A stretch of 64,000 nucleotides of DNA from Acidobacteriota bacterium (GCA_029781975.1 JAKOVQ010000021.1:24960-88959); one strand, 5' to 3'. Positions 9,300 to 18,439 are shown, counted from the first letter of the stretch. Program-made: numbers and translations. Notes: generated by a model not told the origin, from the letters alone.

Positions 9300-10910
9300 A
9301 TGAAGCTCGCGCTCTCGTTCCGCCGGAACGCGCTCGCCCTGGCCGGCGCCGCGCTCGGATTCCTCCTCCTCGCCCCGTCCGGGGCACGGGCGGGAGACGG
9401 CGCCGCCCCGGCCTTCCCGTGGGAGGAGGCGACGATCGCCGAGCTCCAGGCCCGGATGCAGGCCGGGCAGCTCACCTCCCGCCAGCTCACCGAGGCCTAC
9501 CTCGCGCGGATCCGCGAGGTCGACCCGCTCCTGCAGAGCGTCCTCGAGGTCAACCCGGACGCCCTCGCCATCGCGGACGCCCTCGACGCCGAGCGGGCGG
9601 CCAAGGGGTCGCGCGGGCCGCTCCACGGGATCCCGGTGGTCATCAAGGACAACATCGCCACCGCCGACCGGATGCAGACGACTGCCGGCTCGCTCGCGCT
9701 CCTCGGCGTGAAGCCGCCGCACGACGCTTTCGTCGTCGAGAGGCTCCGCGCGGCGGGGGCCGTCCTCCTCGGCAAGACGAACCTCTCCGAGTGGGCGAAC
9801 ATCCGCTCGAGCCGTTCCTCCAGCGGCTGGAGCGCGCGCGGCGGGCAGACCCACAACCCGTACGCCCTCGACCGGTCGCCGTGCGGCTCCTCGTCGGGGA
9901 CGGGCGCCGCGGTCGCGGCGAACCTCGCCGCGGCCGGCGTCGGCACCGAGACGGACGGCTCGATCGTCTGCCCGAGCGGCGTGCAATCCCTCGTCGGCCT
10001 CAAGCCGACCGTGGGGCTGGTGAGCCGGAGCGGCATCGTCCCGATCTCGCACAGCCAGGACACGGCGGGCCCGATGGGGCGCTCGGTGGCCGACGTCGCG
10101 GCGCTGCTCACCGTCCTCGCCGGCGTCGACCCGGCCGACCCGGCGACCGCCTCCTCGAAGGGGAAGGCCTCTCCCGATTACACCAGGTTCCTCGACGGAG
10201 GGGCGCTGAAGGGGGCCCGCATCGGCGTCGTGAGGGCGAAGGCGTTCGGCTCCTCGCCGGCGGCCGACCGCGTCCTCGACGCCGCGATCGCGGTCCTGAA
10301 GGCGCAGGGAGCCGTGATCGTCGACCCGGTCGACGTCCCGCACCTGGGCGAGTACGACGACGCGGAGCTCGAGGTCCTCCTGACGGAGCTGAAGGCCGAC
10401 CTGGCGAGCTACCTGAAGACGTGGGCGCCCGGGGCCCCGGTGAGGACCCTCGACGACCTGATCGCCTGGAACCGGGCGCACGCGGGGACGGAGCTCCCCT
10501 ACTTCGGGCAGGAGCTCTTCGAGCAGGCCGCGAAGAAGGGGCCGCTGACCTCTCCCGAGTATTTGAAGGCGCTGGCAACCTGCCGCAAGCTGGCCCGCGA
10601 GGAGGGGCTCGACGCGGCCTTCGCCAGGGACCGCCTCGACGCGCTCCTCGCTCCGACCGGCGGCCCGGCGTGGGTGATCGACCTCGTCACGGGCGACCAC
10701 TTCGGGATGTCGAGCTCCTCTCCGGCCGCCGTGGCGGGGACACCCGCGATCACGGTCCCGGCGGGATACGAGCGCGGGCTCCCCCTCGGGATCACCTTCA
10801 TGGGCCCCGCCTGGAGCGAGGGGAAGCTGATCGGCCTCGCCTACGCGTACGAGCGGGCGTCCCGCGCGCGGAAGCCGCCGCGCCTCGCTCCCTCCGCCGA
10901 CCTCCGGTGA
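9300..10910 (+). CDS. Exported amidase (amidase-signature family)
   Basis: This 536-residue amidase-signature hydrolase carries a signal peptide (about residues 1-31). It shows the Ser-cisSer-Lys triad: Lys116 in GIPVVIKDN, the cis-serine in CGSSSGTGAA near 197-198, and the nucleophile Ser221 in TETDGSIVCPSG. Length is normal for the exported subgroup, which cleaves amide bonds of varied small substrates or peptides. Position behind the importer suggests it may release a substrate in the periplasm; that is inference. The ATG at 9300 is the only start that gives a clean signal peptide. Confidence 0.88.
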   Translation: MKLALSFRRNALALAGAALGFLLLAPSGARAGDGAAPAFPWEEATIAELQARMQAGQLTSRQLTEAYLARIREVDPLLQSVLEVNPDALAIADALDAERAAKGSRGPLHGIPVVIKDNIATADRMQTTAGSLALLGVKPPHDAFVVERLRAAGAVLLGKTNLSEWANIRSSRSSSGWSARGGQTHNPYALDRSPCGSSSGTGAAVAANLAAAGVGTETDGSIVCPSGVQSLVGLKPTVGLVSRSGIVPISHSQDTAGPMGRSVADVAALLTVLAGVDPADPATASSKGKASPDYTRFLDGGALKGARIGVVRAKAFGSSPAADRVLDAAIAVLKAQGAVIVDPVDVPHLGEYDDAELEVLLTELKADLASYLKTWAPGAPVRTLDDLIAWNRAHAGTELPYFGQELFEQAAKKGPLTSPEYLKALATCRKLAREEGLDAAFARDRLDALLAPTGGPAWVIDLVTGDHFGMSSSSPAAVAGTPAITVPAGYERGLPLGITFMGPAWSEGKLIGLAYAYERASRARKPPRLAPSADLR

Positions 10911-11019
10911 ACCGGAGAATCCCCGGCGGTTGACGCCCGCACGGCCGCCGCCCGTGCGGGGGCCGGCCAAGTCCCGGGATGCGGCTCCGCGCGCGCGTGG
11001 TCGAAACCGCGCACGGTGC

Positions 11020-11025
11020 TAGGCT
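11020..11025 (+). promoter_or_regulatory. -10 box of a probable leaderless transcript
   Basis: TAGGCT, extended by TGC in front, ends eight bases before the ATG at 11034. The same TGCTAGGCT string occurs at the 4584-4592 promoter. Confidence 0.5.
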
Positions 11026-11033
11026 CCGCCCAG

Positions 11034-12314
11034 ATGCCAGCCCAAGACGCCGCCGGCGCCGCCCCGGGGGCCCAGCGCCGGGAGATCGAGCGGCTCCGCG
11101 TCCTCGTCGAGGCGTCCAAGCTGATCAACTCCTCGATCGAGCCGTCGGTCCTCTACACCTCGATCGTCTCGCTCGCCCGGGACCACCTCGGCGTCGAGCG
11201 GGGGACGCTCTACTTCGTGGACGAGGCGAGGAGGGAGATCTGGGCCCGGATCCCGGCCGAAGGGGACGTCTCGGAGATCCGGCTCCCGATGTTCAAGGGG
11301 ATCGCCGGGACCGTGGGCGCCACCGGGGAGACGGTGATCCTCGACGACGTCTCGACCGACCCGCGGTTCGACTCGTCGATCGACCGCCGGTCGGGCTACC
11401 AGACCCGCTCGATGCTCTGCGTCCCGATCCGGAACCGGAGTCAGAAGATCGTCGGGGTCCTCCAGCTCCTGAACAAGCGGGTGGGCACCTTCGGCAAGGC
11501 CGACCTCGAGTTCCTCGAGCTGATCTCCGAGCACGTCGCCATCGGGATGGAGAACGCCACGCTCCACCTCAGCCTCCTCGAGAAGGACCGGATGCAGCAG
11601 GAGCTCTCGCTGGGGCGCGAGATCCAGGGGCGCCTCCTGCCCGAGCCCCCCCGCGGGATCGCCGGGACGGAGATCGCCGCCCGGAGCGTGGCCTGCTTCG
11701 AGGTGAGCGGCGACTCGTACGACTTCCTCGCGCTCCCGTCCGGCAGCCTGGGGCTCTCCATCGCCGACGTCTCGGGGAAAGGGGTCGCCGCGGCCCTCGT
11801 CATGTCGAGCCTGCAGGCCGCCCTGAGGGTGGCCGCGCCGCTCGACGAGAGCCCCGCCCGGCTCGCCGCTCGCCTCGACCGGCTGATCCGGGAGATGACC
11901 ACGGGGAGGAAGTACGTCACCTTCTTCTTCGGCTGCTACTCGCCCTCGGAGGGGCGGCTCAGGTACGTCAACGCCGGACACAACCCGCCCCTCCTCCTTC
12001 AGGACGGGCAGGCCATCCCCCTGCCGGGCACCGGGGTCCCGATCGGCCTCCTCCCGAACGCGACCTGGACCGAGGCCGACGTCGTCCTTCGACCCGGCGC
12101 GACGCTCGTCCTCTACACGGACGGCCTGACCGAGGCCTGCTCGTCCGGCGACGAGGAGTTCGGCGCCGACCGCTTCGCCGCCCTCACCTCCACCCTCGCG
12201 GGGCGTTCCGCGCCCGAGGTGATCGACGGCATCCTGGACGCGGTCACTGCCTTCGAGGCCGGTTCCCGTCCGGCCGACGACAAGACCCTCGTCGTCCTGC
12301 GACGGGAGGCCTGA
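11034..12314 (+). CDS. GAF-SpoIIE (PP2C-type) phosphatase, RsbU-like
   Basis: This 426-residue cytosolic protein has a GAF sensor domain at about residues 28-180 and a short helical linker (LLEKDRMQQELSLGREIQGRLLP). A SpoIIE/PP2C phosphatase domain occupies about 200-426, with metal-site features GDSYDF, DVSGKGVAAAL, YVNAGHNPP, LYTDGLTEA and DDKTLVVL. Such proteins dephosphorylate anti-sigma antagonists in partner-switching networks; no antagonist or anti-sigma gene lies nearby. I chose ATG 11034 over the in-frame GTG at 11016, which falls against the -10 box. Confidence 0.9.
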   Translation: MPAQDAAGAAPGAQRREIERLRVLVEASKLINSSIEPSVLYTSIVSLARDHLGVERGTLYFVDEARREIWARIPAEGDVSEIRLPMFKGIAGTVGATGETVILDDVSTDPRFDSSIDRRSGYQTRSMLCVPIRNRSQKIVGVLQLLNKRVGTFGKADLEFLELISEHVAIGMENATLHLSLLEKDRMQQELSLGREIQGRLLPEPPRGIAGTEIAARSVACFEVSGDSYDFLALPSGSLGLSIADVSGKGVAAALVMSSLQAALRVAAPLDESPARLAARLDRLIREMTTGRKYVTFFFGCYSPSEGRLRYVNAGHNPPLLLQDGQAIPLPGTGVPIGLLPNATWTEADVVLRPGATLVLYTDGLTEACSSGDEEFGADRFAALTSTLAGRSAPEVIDGILDAVTAFEAGSRPADDKTLVVLRREA

Positions 12315-12363
12315 CGCGCCGGCCCGGCGGCACGTCGACTCCCCCTCCATCGGTCGGACCACC

Positions 12364-12369
12364 TACCAT
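12364..12369 (+). promoter_or_regulatory. -10 box of a probable leaderless transcript
   Basis: TACCAT ends seven bases before the ATG at 12377, the spacing expected when transcription begins at the start codon. Confidence 0.45.
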
Positions 12370-12376
12370 CCCGGCC

Positions 12377-13375
12377 ATGAGCACGCACGCCAGCCGCTCC
12401 CCCCGTCCGCTCGGCTCGACGGGCCCGACCGTCTTCCCGCTCGCCCTCGGGTGCATGGGGATGTCCGGCATGTACGGCCCGGCCGACGAGCGCGAGAGCA
12501 TCGCCACCATCCATTCCGCCCTCGACGCGGGCGTCACGCTCCTCGACACGGGCGACTTCTACGGCGTCGGCCACAACGAGATGCTCCTCGCGAGGGCCCT
12601 GAAGGGCCGGCGCGGCGGCGCCCTCCTCTCGGTGAAGTACGGAGCCCTGCGCGGGCCGGACGGCGGCTTTCTCGGCGTCGACACGCGTCCCGCGGCCACG
12701 AAGAATTTCCTGGCCCACTCGCTGACGAGGCTGGGCGTCGACCACGTCGACGTCTACCGCCCCGCCCGCCTCGACCCGGCGGTCCCCATCGAGGAGACGA
12801 TCGGGGCCATCGCGGACCTCGTGAAGGCCGGCTACGTGAGGCACATCGGCCTCTCGGAGGTCGGGCCGGAGACGGTCCGTCGGGCGAGCGCGGTCCACCC
12901 GATCGTCGACCTGCAGATCGAATACTCCCTCGTCAGCCGCGGACCCGAGGCGAGGCTCTTCCCCGTCCTCGACGAGCTCGGGATCGGCGTCACCGCCTAC
13001 GGCGTCCTCTCCCGCGGCCTCCTCAGCCGCTCCGCCCCGACCGGGCCGGGCGACATCCGGAACCGCTTCCCACGTTTCTCGGAGGAGAACCGCGCGCGGA
13101 ACGCTCGCCTCGTCGAGTCGCTCGAGCGGCTCGCGGCCGAGAAGGGCGTCAGCCCCTCCCAGCTCGCCATCGCGTGGGTCCTCGCCAAGGGGAAGACCAT
13201 CGTCCCGGTCATCGGCGCCCGGACCCGCGCCCAGCTCGCCGAGGCGATCGGTGCGCTCGACGTCACGCTTTCGGCCCGTGAGCTCTCCAGGATCGAGGAG
13301 GCCGTCCCGGCGTCGGAGGTCGCAGGAACCAGGTACGACGCGCACCAGATGAAGCACCTGGACAGCGAGCGGTAG
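12377..13375 (+). CDS. Aldo/keto reductase, subgroup lacking the catalytic His
   Basis: This 332-residue TIM-barrel oxidoreductase uses NADPH to reduce carbonyls. Three of the four usual catalytic residues are visible: Asp57, Tyr62 (LLDTGDFYG) and Lys87 (SVKYG). The usual His in the DLYxxHR motif is replaced: DVYRPARLDP has Ala130. The cofactor end GARTRAQLAEAIGAL is intact. I have seen this PARLDP form in other bacterial reductases, so it is probably a subgroup feature rather than a mutation. The phosphatase-like gene follows 31 bases later. Confidence 0.88.
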   Translation: MSTHASRSPRPLGSTGPTVFPLALGCMGMSGMYGPADERESIATIHSALDAGVTLLDTGDFYGVGHNEMLLARALKGRRGGALLSVKYGALRGPDGGFLGVDTRPAATKNFLAHSLTRLGVDHVDVYRPARLDPAVPIEETIGAIADLVKAGYVRHIGLSEVGPETVRRASAVHPIVDLQIEYSLVSRGPEARLFPVLDELGIGVTAYGVLSRGLLSRSAPTGPGDIRNRFPRFSEENRARNARLVESLERLAAEKGVSPSQLAIAWVLAKGKTIVPVIGARTRAQLAEAIGALDVTLSARELSRIEEAVPASEVAGTRYDAHQMKHLDSER

Positions 13376-13406
13376 CCGGCCGGGATCGGACGAGGAGCGC
13401 ATCGCC

Positions 13407-13829
13407 ATGCAGCTGTTCCAGGTCGACGACTCGGGCCGCCTCTACATCTCGCCCGCCATCCACGACTGGGCCGTCCTCGAGAGCCACGGGATCGACACGG
13501 TCATCGACCTCGAGGGAGGGCTCGACGTCGGCGTCCCGACCGTCCCCAACCAGTACCTCTACGTCTACTTCCCCATCTTCGACGAGGACCTCCCGGACCT
13601 CGACAAGCTCCAGGCCGTCGTCCACCTCGGCGCGTCCCTCGTGAAGGCGGGCCACCGCGTCCTCTCCCACTGCGGCATGGGCTTCAACCGCTCCGCTCTC
13701 GTCGCCGGGCTCATCCTCTGCGAGCTCGGCTCGACCGGGCCCGACGCCGTGGCGAGGCTCCGGGAGCGCCGGCCCGGCGCCCTCTTCAACGAACTCTTCG
13801 CGGCCTACGTGTCCTCCCGGACGTCGTGA
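13407..13829 (+). CDS. Dual-specificity/tyrosine phosphatase-like protein
   Basis: This 140-residue protein carries the cysteine phosphatase loop HCGMGFNRS, with nucleophile Cys89 and phosphate-binding Arg95 (CX5R). Asp59 or Asp61 in PIFDEDLPD is the probable general acid. It is a compact single-domain cytosolic enzyme of the dual-specificity type. A GAGGAG upstream supports the ATG. It may share a transcript with the aldo/keto reductase. The substrate is unknown. It converges with the HicB-like gene. Confidence 0.82.
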   Translation: MQLFQVDDSGRLYISPAIHDWAVLESHGIDTVIDLEGGLDVGVPTVPNQYLYVYFPIFDEDLPDLDKLQAVVHLGASLVKAGHRVLSHCGMGFNRSALVAGLILCELGSTGPDAVARLRERRPGALFNELFAAYVSSRTS

Positions 13830-13847
13830 ACGCTCCGGTGCGCCGCC

Positions 13848-14057
13848 TCAGGCGACCGTCAGCTCGCTGAACGCCTCCAGGTAGCGGAGGATCGCCTCGA
13901 CCGCCCGGTCGACCGCCTCCCGCTCAGACGTGCCCGACGCCCAGACGTCGATCTCGCTGGCCCCCGCCACGTAGCAGCCGTCGTCGTCGTCCCGATGGAC
14001 CGAGAGGATCAGCCGGACCGTGGCCGGCTCGGGAAGGGGTTCGAGGTCGTCGGTCAT
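13848..14057 (-). CDS. Orphan HicB-like protein
   Basis: This 69-residue protein (VRLILSVHRDDDDGCYVAG, then ASGTSEREAVDRAVEAILRYLE) has the beta-beta-helix pattern of the HicB fold. It lacks the C-terminal DNA-binding helix of full antitoxins. No HicA toxin gene lies on either side, so it may be a solitary HicB-fold protein rather than half of a toxin-antitoxin pair. No clear ribosome-binding site was seen. Confidence 0.65.
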   Translation of the reverse strand: MTDDLEPLPEPATVRLILSVHRDDDDGCYVAGASEIDVWASGTSEREAVDRAVEAILRYLEAFSELTVA

Positions 14058-14208
14058 CTGCGTCTGCGGGCGGTTCCCGGCCCGGAAACCGGGACCCGGT
14101 CCATCCGTCGATCGGTCAGTGTAGTCGAAACGTGACCCGCGGAGAGACGGGAATCGCGGAGAGAAGGGCTCGCAGCCATCGATCCACGGGTCGGACGTCC
14201 CTCTCCCC

Positions 14209-14214
14209 TATAAT
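14209..14214 (+). promoter_or_regulatory. Consensus -10 box for the OmpA-like gene
   Basis: A perfect TATAAT lies 51 bases before the ATG at 14266. The -35 region is poor. A Shine-Dalgarno GGAGG at 14255-14259 sits six bases before the start. This implies a strong leadered transcript, as expected for an abundant envelope protein. Confidence 0.65.
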
Positions 14215-14265
14215 TTCCAGTCGCCGTTTCGGATCTTTCCAAACGAACGTCTGCGGAGGCTGAAC

Positions 14266-15126
14266 ATGAGGTTGTCGCGGGTCCTCGTCTGCGTCGCGAT
14301 CCTGCTCTCGGCGTCCCTGGCCTCGGCCGGGTCGATGACCGACTTCAAGGGGTACAAGGACCCCGCCCTCTTCACCCGGATGCCGGGCGCCTGGCTCTCC
14401 GGGGCCGGCGCCGTGAAGGAGTCGGCGTTCGACGTCTACGAGTTCCCCGTGAAGACCGGCGCCAAGTTCGAGAAGGTGAGGGTCGAGGGGCACAAGACCG
14501 TCTACACCTACTCGTTCGACCGGGCCGCCGGCCCGCCTCCCAGCGGCCTGCAGATCAAGCGGAACTACCAGGCGGCGGCGAAGGCCATCGGCGGCGAGGT
14601 CCTCAACGACTCCGACGCCGCCTACATGAACACCACCCTCCGCATCGCCCGGGACGGTAAGGAGACGTGGGTCGAGGTCTATACCCGCGCCGCCACCTAC
14701 TACGTGACGATCGTCGAGCGCCAGGCGATGAAGCAGGACGTCGTCGCCAACGCCGACGCCCTGAAGGGCGGCCTCGCCCAGACCGGACACGTGGAGATCC
14801 CCGGCATCTTCTTCGACTTCGGCAAGTCCGTCGTCAAGCCCGAGTCCGAGCCGGCCCTTCGCGAAGTCGCGAAGCTCCTCCAGGCCAACCCGTCGCTGAA
14901 GGTCTGGGTCGTCGGCCACACGGACAGCGTCGGAACGGCCGAGAGCAACGTCGCCCTCGCCAGCGCCCGCGCGTCCGCCGTCGTCGGCTACCTCACCGGG
15001 AAGCTCTCGGTCGACGCGAAGCGCCTGGCCCCTCACGGGGTCGGCCCGTACGCCCCCGTCGCCACCAACGCCACGGACGAGGGGCGCGCGAAGAACCGCC
15101 GGGTCGAGCTGGTCGAGCAGCAGTAG
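14266..15126 (+). CDS. OmpA-family envelope protein
   Basis: This 286-residue protein has a signal peptide ending near Ala-Ser-Ala-Gly (residues 19-22). A central domain of about 150 residues follows (no family recognised). The C-terminal OmpA/MotB peptidoglycan-binding domain spans about 180-286: FFDFGKSVVKPES, VWVVGHTDSVGTAESN and RAKNRRVEL. It should sit in the periplasm bound to cell wall. The N-terminal part shows no barrel, so it may be soluble or attached to another protein. The strong promoter and Shine-Dalgarno fix the start. Confidence 0.88.
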   Translation: MRLSRVLVCVAILLSASLASAGSMTDFKGYKDPALFTRMPGAWLSGAGAVKESAFDVYEFPVKTGAKFEKVRVEGHKTVYTYSFDRAAGPPPSGLQIKRNYQAAAKAIGGEVLNDSDAAYMNTTLRIARDGKETWVEVYTRAATYYVTIVERQAMKQDVVANADALKGGLAQTGHVEIPGIFFDFGKSVVKPESEPALREVAKLLQANPSLKVWVVGHTDSVGTAESNVALASARASAVVGYLTGKLSVDAKRLAPHGVGPYAPVATNATDEGRAKNRRVELVEQQ

Positions 15127-15246
15127 GCCTTCTTCCCTGCCCCTCCCCTCGCACCTCGTCCGGGCCGACGTGCGGGGTCCGGCGTCCTGCTACCCTTTCC
15201 CCGCTCCCCCCGCCGGCCCGCGGGTCGGGAAGGAAAGGGTGGGGAG

Positions 15247-15891
15247 ATGTCCAGGCTCCGCTTCCGGATCTCCATGTCGCTCGACGGCTACGTCGCCGGG
15301 CCGAATCAGAGCGTCGAGAACCCGCTCGGCGTCGGCGGGATGCGGGTCCACGAGTGGGTCTTCCCGCTCGAGATCTTCCGGAGGACGCACGGCCTCGAGG
15401 GGGGTGTCGCGAACGAGAGCACGCCCGTCGTCGAGGAGTGGCTCGAGTCGGTCGGCGCGACGGTCATGGGGCGGAACATGTTCGGCGGCCATCCGGGGCC
15501 GTGGAAGGCCGAGCAGCCCTGGAACGGGTGGTGGGGCGACGACCCGCCGTTCCACCACCCGGTCTTCGTGCTTACGCACTACCCCCGTGAGCCCCTCGTC
15601 ATGAAGGGGGGGACGACGTTCACCTTCGTCACGGACGGGATCGAGGCGGCGCTGGCGGCGGCCCGGCGGGCCGCGGGCGGCAAGGACGTCGGCCTCGGCG
15701 GCGGGGCGAGCGCGGCGCGCCAGTACCTCGCCGCGGGGCTCGTCGACCAGATGGACATCAGCCTCGCGCCGGTCCTCCTGGGGAGCGGCGAACGGCTCTT
15801 CGACGGGGTCGGGGACGACCTCCACGGGCTCGCGCTCGTCCGGACGGTCGTGGCGCCGGGGGTCGTCCACCTGAGGCTCGCCCGGAGCTGA
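15247..15891 (+). CDS. Dihydrofolate-reductase-like protein (RibD C-terminal domain)
   Basis: This 214-residue protein starts MSRLRFRISMSLDGYVAGP, the classic opening of RibD C-terminal/DHFR-fold reductases. It continues with VMGRNMFGG, FVLTHYPREPL and GLGGGASAARQYLAAGLVDQM. Members probably reduce pterin- or pyrimidine-like substrates with NADPH, but most have no known role. A purine-rich GGAAGGAAAGGG lies upstream and a TACCCT at 15191-15196 could be a -10. The length is normal. Confidence 0.87.
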   Translation: MSRLRFRISMSLDGYVAGPNQSVENPLGVGGMRVHEWVFPLEIFRRTHGLEGGVANESTPVVEEWLESVGATVMGRNMFGGHPGPWKAEQPWNGWWGDDPPFHHPVFVLTHYPREPLVMKGGTTFTFVTDGIEAALAAARRAAGGKDVGLGGGASAARQYLAAGLVDQMDISLAPVLLGSGERLFDGVGDDLHGLALVRTVVAPGVVHLRLARS

Positions 15892-15900
15892 GGCGATCGG

Positions 15901-17067
15901 CTATCGCGCCAGGTCGGCGAAGCTCGCGAGGCGGACGTGGGCGAGCCGCGCGAGGCCGTCCTCGACGAACGGCTTGTGCGCGACGCCGATGACGAGGAGG
16001 ACGCGCTCGGCGCGGGCGGACGCCGTCACCTCCGTCAGGTTCGCGACGATCCGGGCGTTCCGCGACTCCCAGTTCCCGTAGCGGAACCGGTCCACCCCCG
16101 AGGCCAGCCGCATCCGGAGCCACGGTCTCCACTGCGCGACGACGTCCGCCGCGCCGTAGCCGGGCGAGTTGACGAACCGGTAGAGCGGGAGGAGGTCGCG
16201 CGCCTTCCCCTCCTCGAAGAGCTTCCTCTGCCTGGCGTAGACCTCCGCCTTCATCCCCTCGTCCTTGAGGGGATGCCCGAAGGCCTCCTCGAGGGCGCTC
16301 TCCGGCTCGGCGAGGAGCCGGGCGCCGTCCCGCTGGCTGTCGACGGAGACGAGCCGCGTCAGGCCGGCGGCCCGCGCGAGCGGGATCGCGAGGGTCGCGA
16401 TCTCGTTGCTCGAGGCGAGATCTCCGTCCAGGCTCCTCGCGACGTCCGCCGGGATCCTCTCGTCCGGCTTCCGCGTCTCGGGCGGCAGGAGGGACCAGTG
16501 GAGGAGCGCGGTGGGCGAGTCGTAAGCCGCGACCAGCCAGGCGACGAGCTCGCGGCGCGAGGCGGCATCGAGCGAGGACGGACGGGAGAGGAGCGCCTCG
16601 GCCCGCGCCGCGGCCTCCTCGCGGGAGCACCGGAGAGCCTTCCGCTCCAGCCGGCCGATCCGGAGGTCGCCTCGGGCGAACATCTCCGCGACCTGTCGGA
16701 ACGTCCCCCCGCGCCCGTCCATCTCCGCGATGTCCCGCGGCGGCAGGTGCTCGACGCAGATGACCGTGGGGCGGAACCGCTCGAGCGACGCGAGGACCGG
16801 GGCGAGCGCCTCGCGCCGGAATCCCTCCCCCGCGTCCCTCAGGTGGACCGTCCCGAGGACGAGGACCTCGCTTCGCGGTCCCGCCGCCGCGTCGGGGCCG
16901 AGGAGCGCCGCGACGACCGGGCGAGGCGGCTCCTCGGCCCGCGGCGCCGCGTCCGCCTCCGACACGCGTGCCCCCGGCGTGGCCAGCGCCTCCGGAGGAC
17001 TCGGAGGGCCGGCCGGCGCCGGGGCCGCGCAGCCCAGAAGCATCACGAGGATCGATCGTCGCCACAT
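15901..17067 (-). CDS. TraB/GumN-like lipoprotein (DUF5694 type)
   Basis: This 388-residue protein has a short hydrophobic leader with LLGC (Cys13) as lipobox, so it is probably a lipoprotein. LVLGTVHL near 69-76, FRPTVICVEHLPP, the NWESRNARIVANL block and LVIGVAHKPFVEDGL near the end match DUF5694 proteins. These share the two GxxH-type motifs of the TraB/TIKI metal-dependent hydrolase fold. A proline/alanine-rich linker separates leader and domain. Protease activity is possible but unproven. Confidence 0.75.
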   Translation of the reverse strand: MWRRSILVMLLGCAAPAPAGPPSPPEALATPGARVSEADAAPRAEEPPRPVVAALLGPDAAAGPRSEVLVLGTVHLRDAGEGFRREALAPVLASLERFRPTVICVEHLPPRDIAEMDGRGGTFRQVAEMFARGDLRIGRLERKALRCSREEAAARAEALLSRPSSLDAASRRELVAWLVAAYDSPTALLHWSLLPPETRKPDERIPADVARSLDGDLASSNEIATLAIPLARAAGLTRLVSVDSQRDGARLLAEPESALEEAFGHPLKDEGMKAEVYARQRKLFEEGKARDLLPLYRFVNSPGYGAADVVAQWRPWLRMRLASGVDRFRYGNWESRNARIVANLTEVTASARAERVLLVIGVAHKPFVEDGLARLAHVRLASFADLAR

Positions 17068-17208
17068 CTCAGGCCTCCACTCCCGGACCGACGCCGATGC
17101 CCGCAGGGCCTCGACCAGCGCCGGTCGCCCGTCCGTCCCCTACGAAGAACCGCCGCCGGAAGTTCCCGTTTCCGGCCACCGGATCTGTCGCTCCCGACGG
17201 GGCCGCCC

Positions 17209-17874
17209 TCAGAGGTGGACGACGACCGCCTCGTTCACCGGCCTATAGCGCGCGTTGCAGATGCTGGCGTTGACGTATGTGGTCCCGTCGCGCGCCTCGA
17301 TGCCGTATCCCTCGTGGATGTGGCCGAAGACGACGAGGCGGGGGGCGATGCGCTTCGCCGCGGCGGTCAGGCTGGCGCAGCCGACGTGGAGGCTCTGCGT
17401 CGTCGCGGCCGCGGCCAGCTTCGGGAGGACCCCCCCCACCCTGTCGAGGATCCCCTTCGGGGGGCCGTGGACGACGAGGAGGTCGGTGTCGTCGGGGATC
17501 AGCTGCCAGCGGCGGTGGAGGGCGCTGCCGCGCGGGAGCTGGAAGGCCCAGGTGAGGAAGCGGGGCGTCCAGGGGCTTCCCCACACCTTCAGGCCGTCGA
17601 CCTCGCACCCCGAGTCCTCGAGGTAGGTCAACCCGGGCACCCCCGAGAGGGCGCGGCGCGCGGCCTGGGGCTCGCGCTGGAGGGCCCAGTCGTGGTTGCC
17701 GGCCACGACGATTTTTCGGGGGTGCGGGAGCGCCGCGATCCACGTCGCGAACCGGCCCACGTCGTCCACGGTGCCGTGCCGGGTCACGTCGCCCGCGTGG
17801 ACCAGGAGGTCGCCGTCCGGCACCGCCACCTTCTCGTGGTGACCGTGGGTGTCGGAGATGCAGACGACCTTCAT
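17209..17874 (-). CDS. Metallophosphoesterase (MPPED-like)
   Basis: This 221-residue calcineurin-type phosphoesterase shows all the metal motifs: DTHG (Asp8, His10), HAGD (Asp29), GNHDW (Asn60, His61), VVHGPP (His136) and GHIH (His185, His187). The HGPPKGILD string is typical of the MPPED/class III cyclic-nucleotide-phosphodiesterase-like group. It is cytosolic and lies 28 bases downstream of the OsmC gene, probably on one transcript. The substrate is unknown. Confidence 0.88.
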   Translation of the reverse strand: MKVVCISDTHGHHEKVAVPDGDLLVHAGDVTRHGTVDDVGRFATWIAALPHPRKIVVAGNHDWALQREPQAARRALSGVPGLTYLEDSGCEVDGLKVWGSPWTPRFLTWAFQLPRGSALHRRWQLIPDDTDLLVVHGPPKGILDRVGGVLPKLAAAATTQSLHVGCASLTAAAKRIAPRLVVFGHIHEGYGIEARDGTTYVNASICNARYRPVNEAVVVHL

Positions 17875-17902
17875 CGGCGGCAGGGCGCGGGCGGTGGGCC
17901 GG

Positions 17903-18322
17903 TCACTCCGGGTAGACGAAGGTGATGGGCGCCTTCAGGTCGGGGTGAAGGCTCTTCTTCACCGGGCAGCTCGAGGCGGCGCCCTCCAGGCGCTTGCGGT
18001 CCTCGGGCGAGTAGCTCTTCCCCGGCGGGAAGGTGACGGTGACGAGGAGGGCCCCGATCCGCCTGACGGGGTCGGCGACCATCTCCTTGACGACGTGGAC
18101 CTTCGTCCCGGCGATGTCGAGGCCGATCCGGCTCGCGAGGAGGCCCATCGTCGTGACCACGCAGCTGCCGAGCGAGGTGGCGCAGAGGTCGGTGGGCGAG
18201 AAGGCCTCCCCCTTGCCGCCGATGTCGGTGGGGGCGTCGGTGAGGAGCGTCGCGCCGGACGGTGCATGGCGCGCCTCGCAATGAAGGTCTCCCTGGTAGA
18301 CGACGTCGATCTCGACGGCCAT
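17903..18322 (-). CDS. OsmC/Ohr-family peroxide-handling protein
   Basis: This 139-residue protein has the paired cysteines of the OsmC fold, Cys54 in ATSLGSC and Cys119 in ASSCPVKKSL. With the FSPTDL motif these reduce organic or inorganic peroxides via thiols. I chose ATG 18322 because it gives the standard OsmC N-terminus; the frame extends far upstream into low-complexity translation. It is divergent from the GYD gene and leads the metallophosphoesterase. Confidence 0.88.
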   Translation of the reverse strand: MAVEIDVVYQGDLHCEARHAPSGATLLTDAPTDIGGKGEAFSPTDLCATSLGSCVVTTMGLLASRIGLDIAGTKVHVVKEMVADPVRRIGALLVTVTFPPGKSYSPEDRKRLEGAASSCPVKKSLHPDLKAPITFVYPE

Positions 18323-18439
18323 CGAGCCCTCCCCCTGCGACCCTATCTCTCCGCGTGCGGGACGTCGAGCCCCCGTGCCGACGTCCGGGTGTAGTCTTTT
18401 CGAAAGCTCGACCGACGGGTCACGGACGGGAGGTGTCGG

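Noticed and set aside
13848..14057. Complete HicAB toxin-antitoxin system
   Set aside because: No HicA-like frame was found within several hundred bases on either strand.
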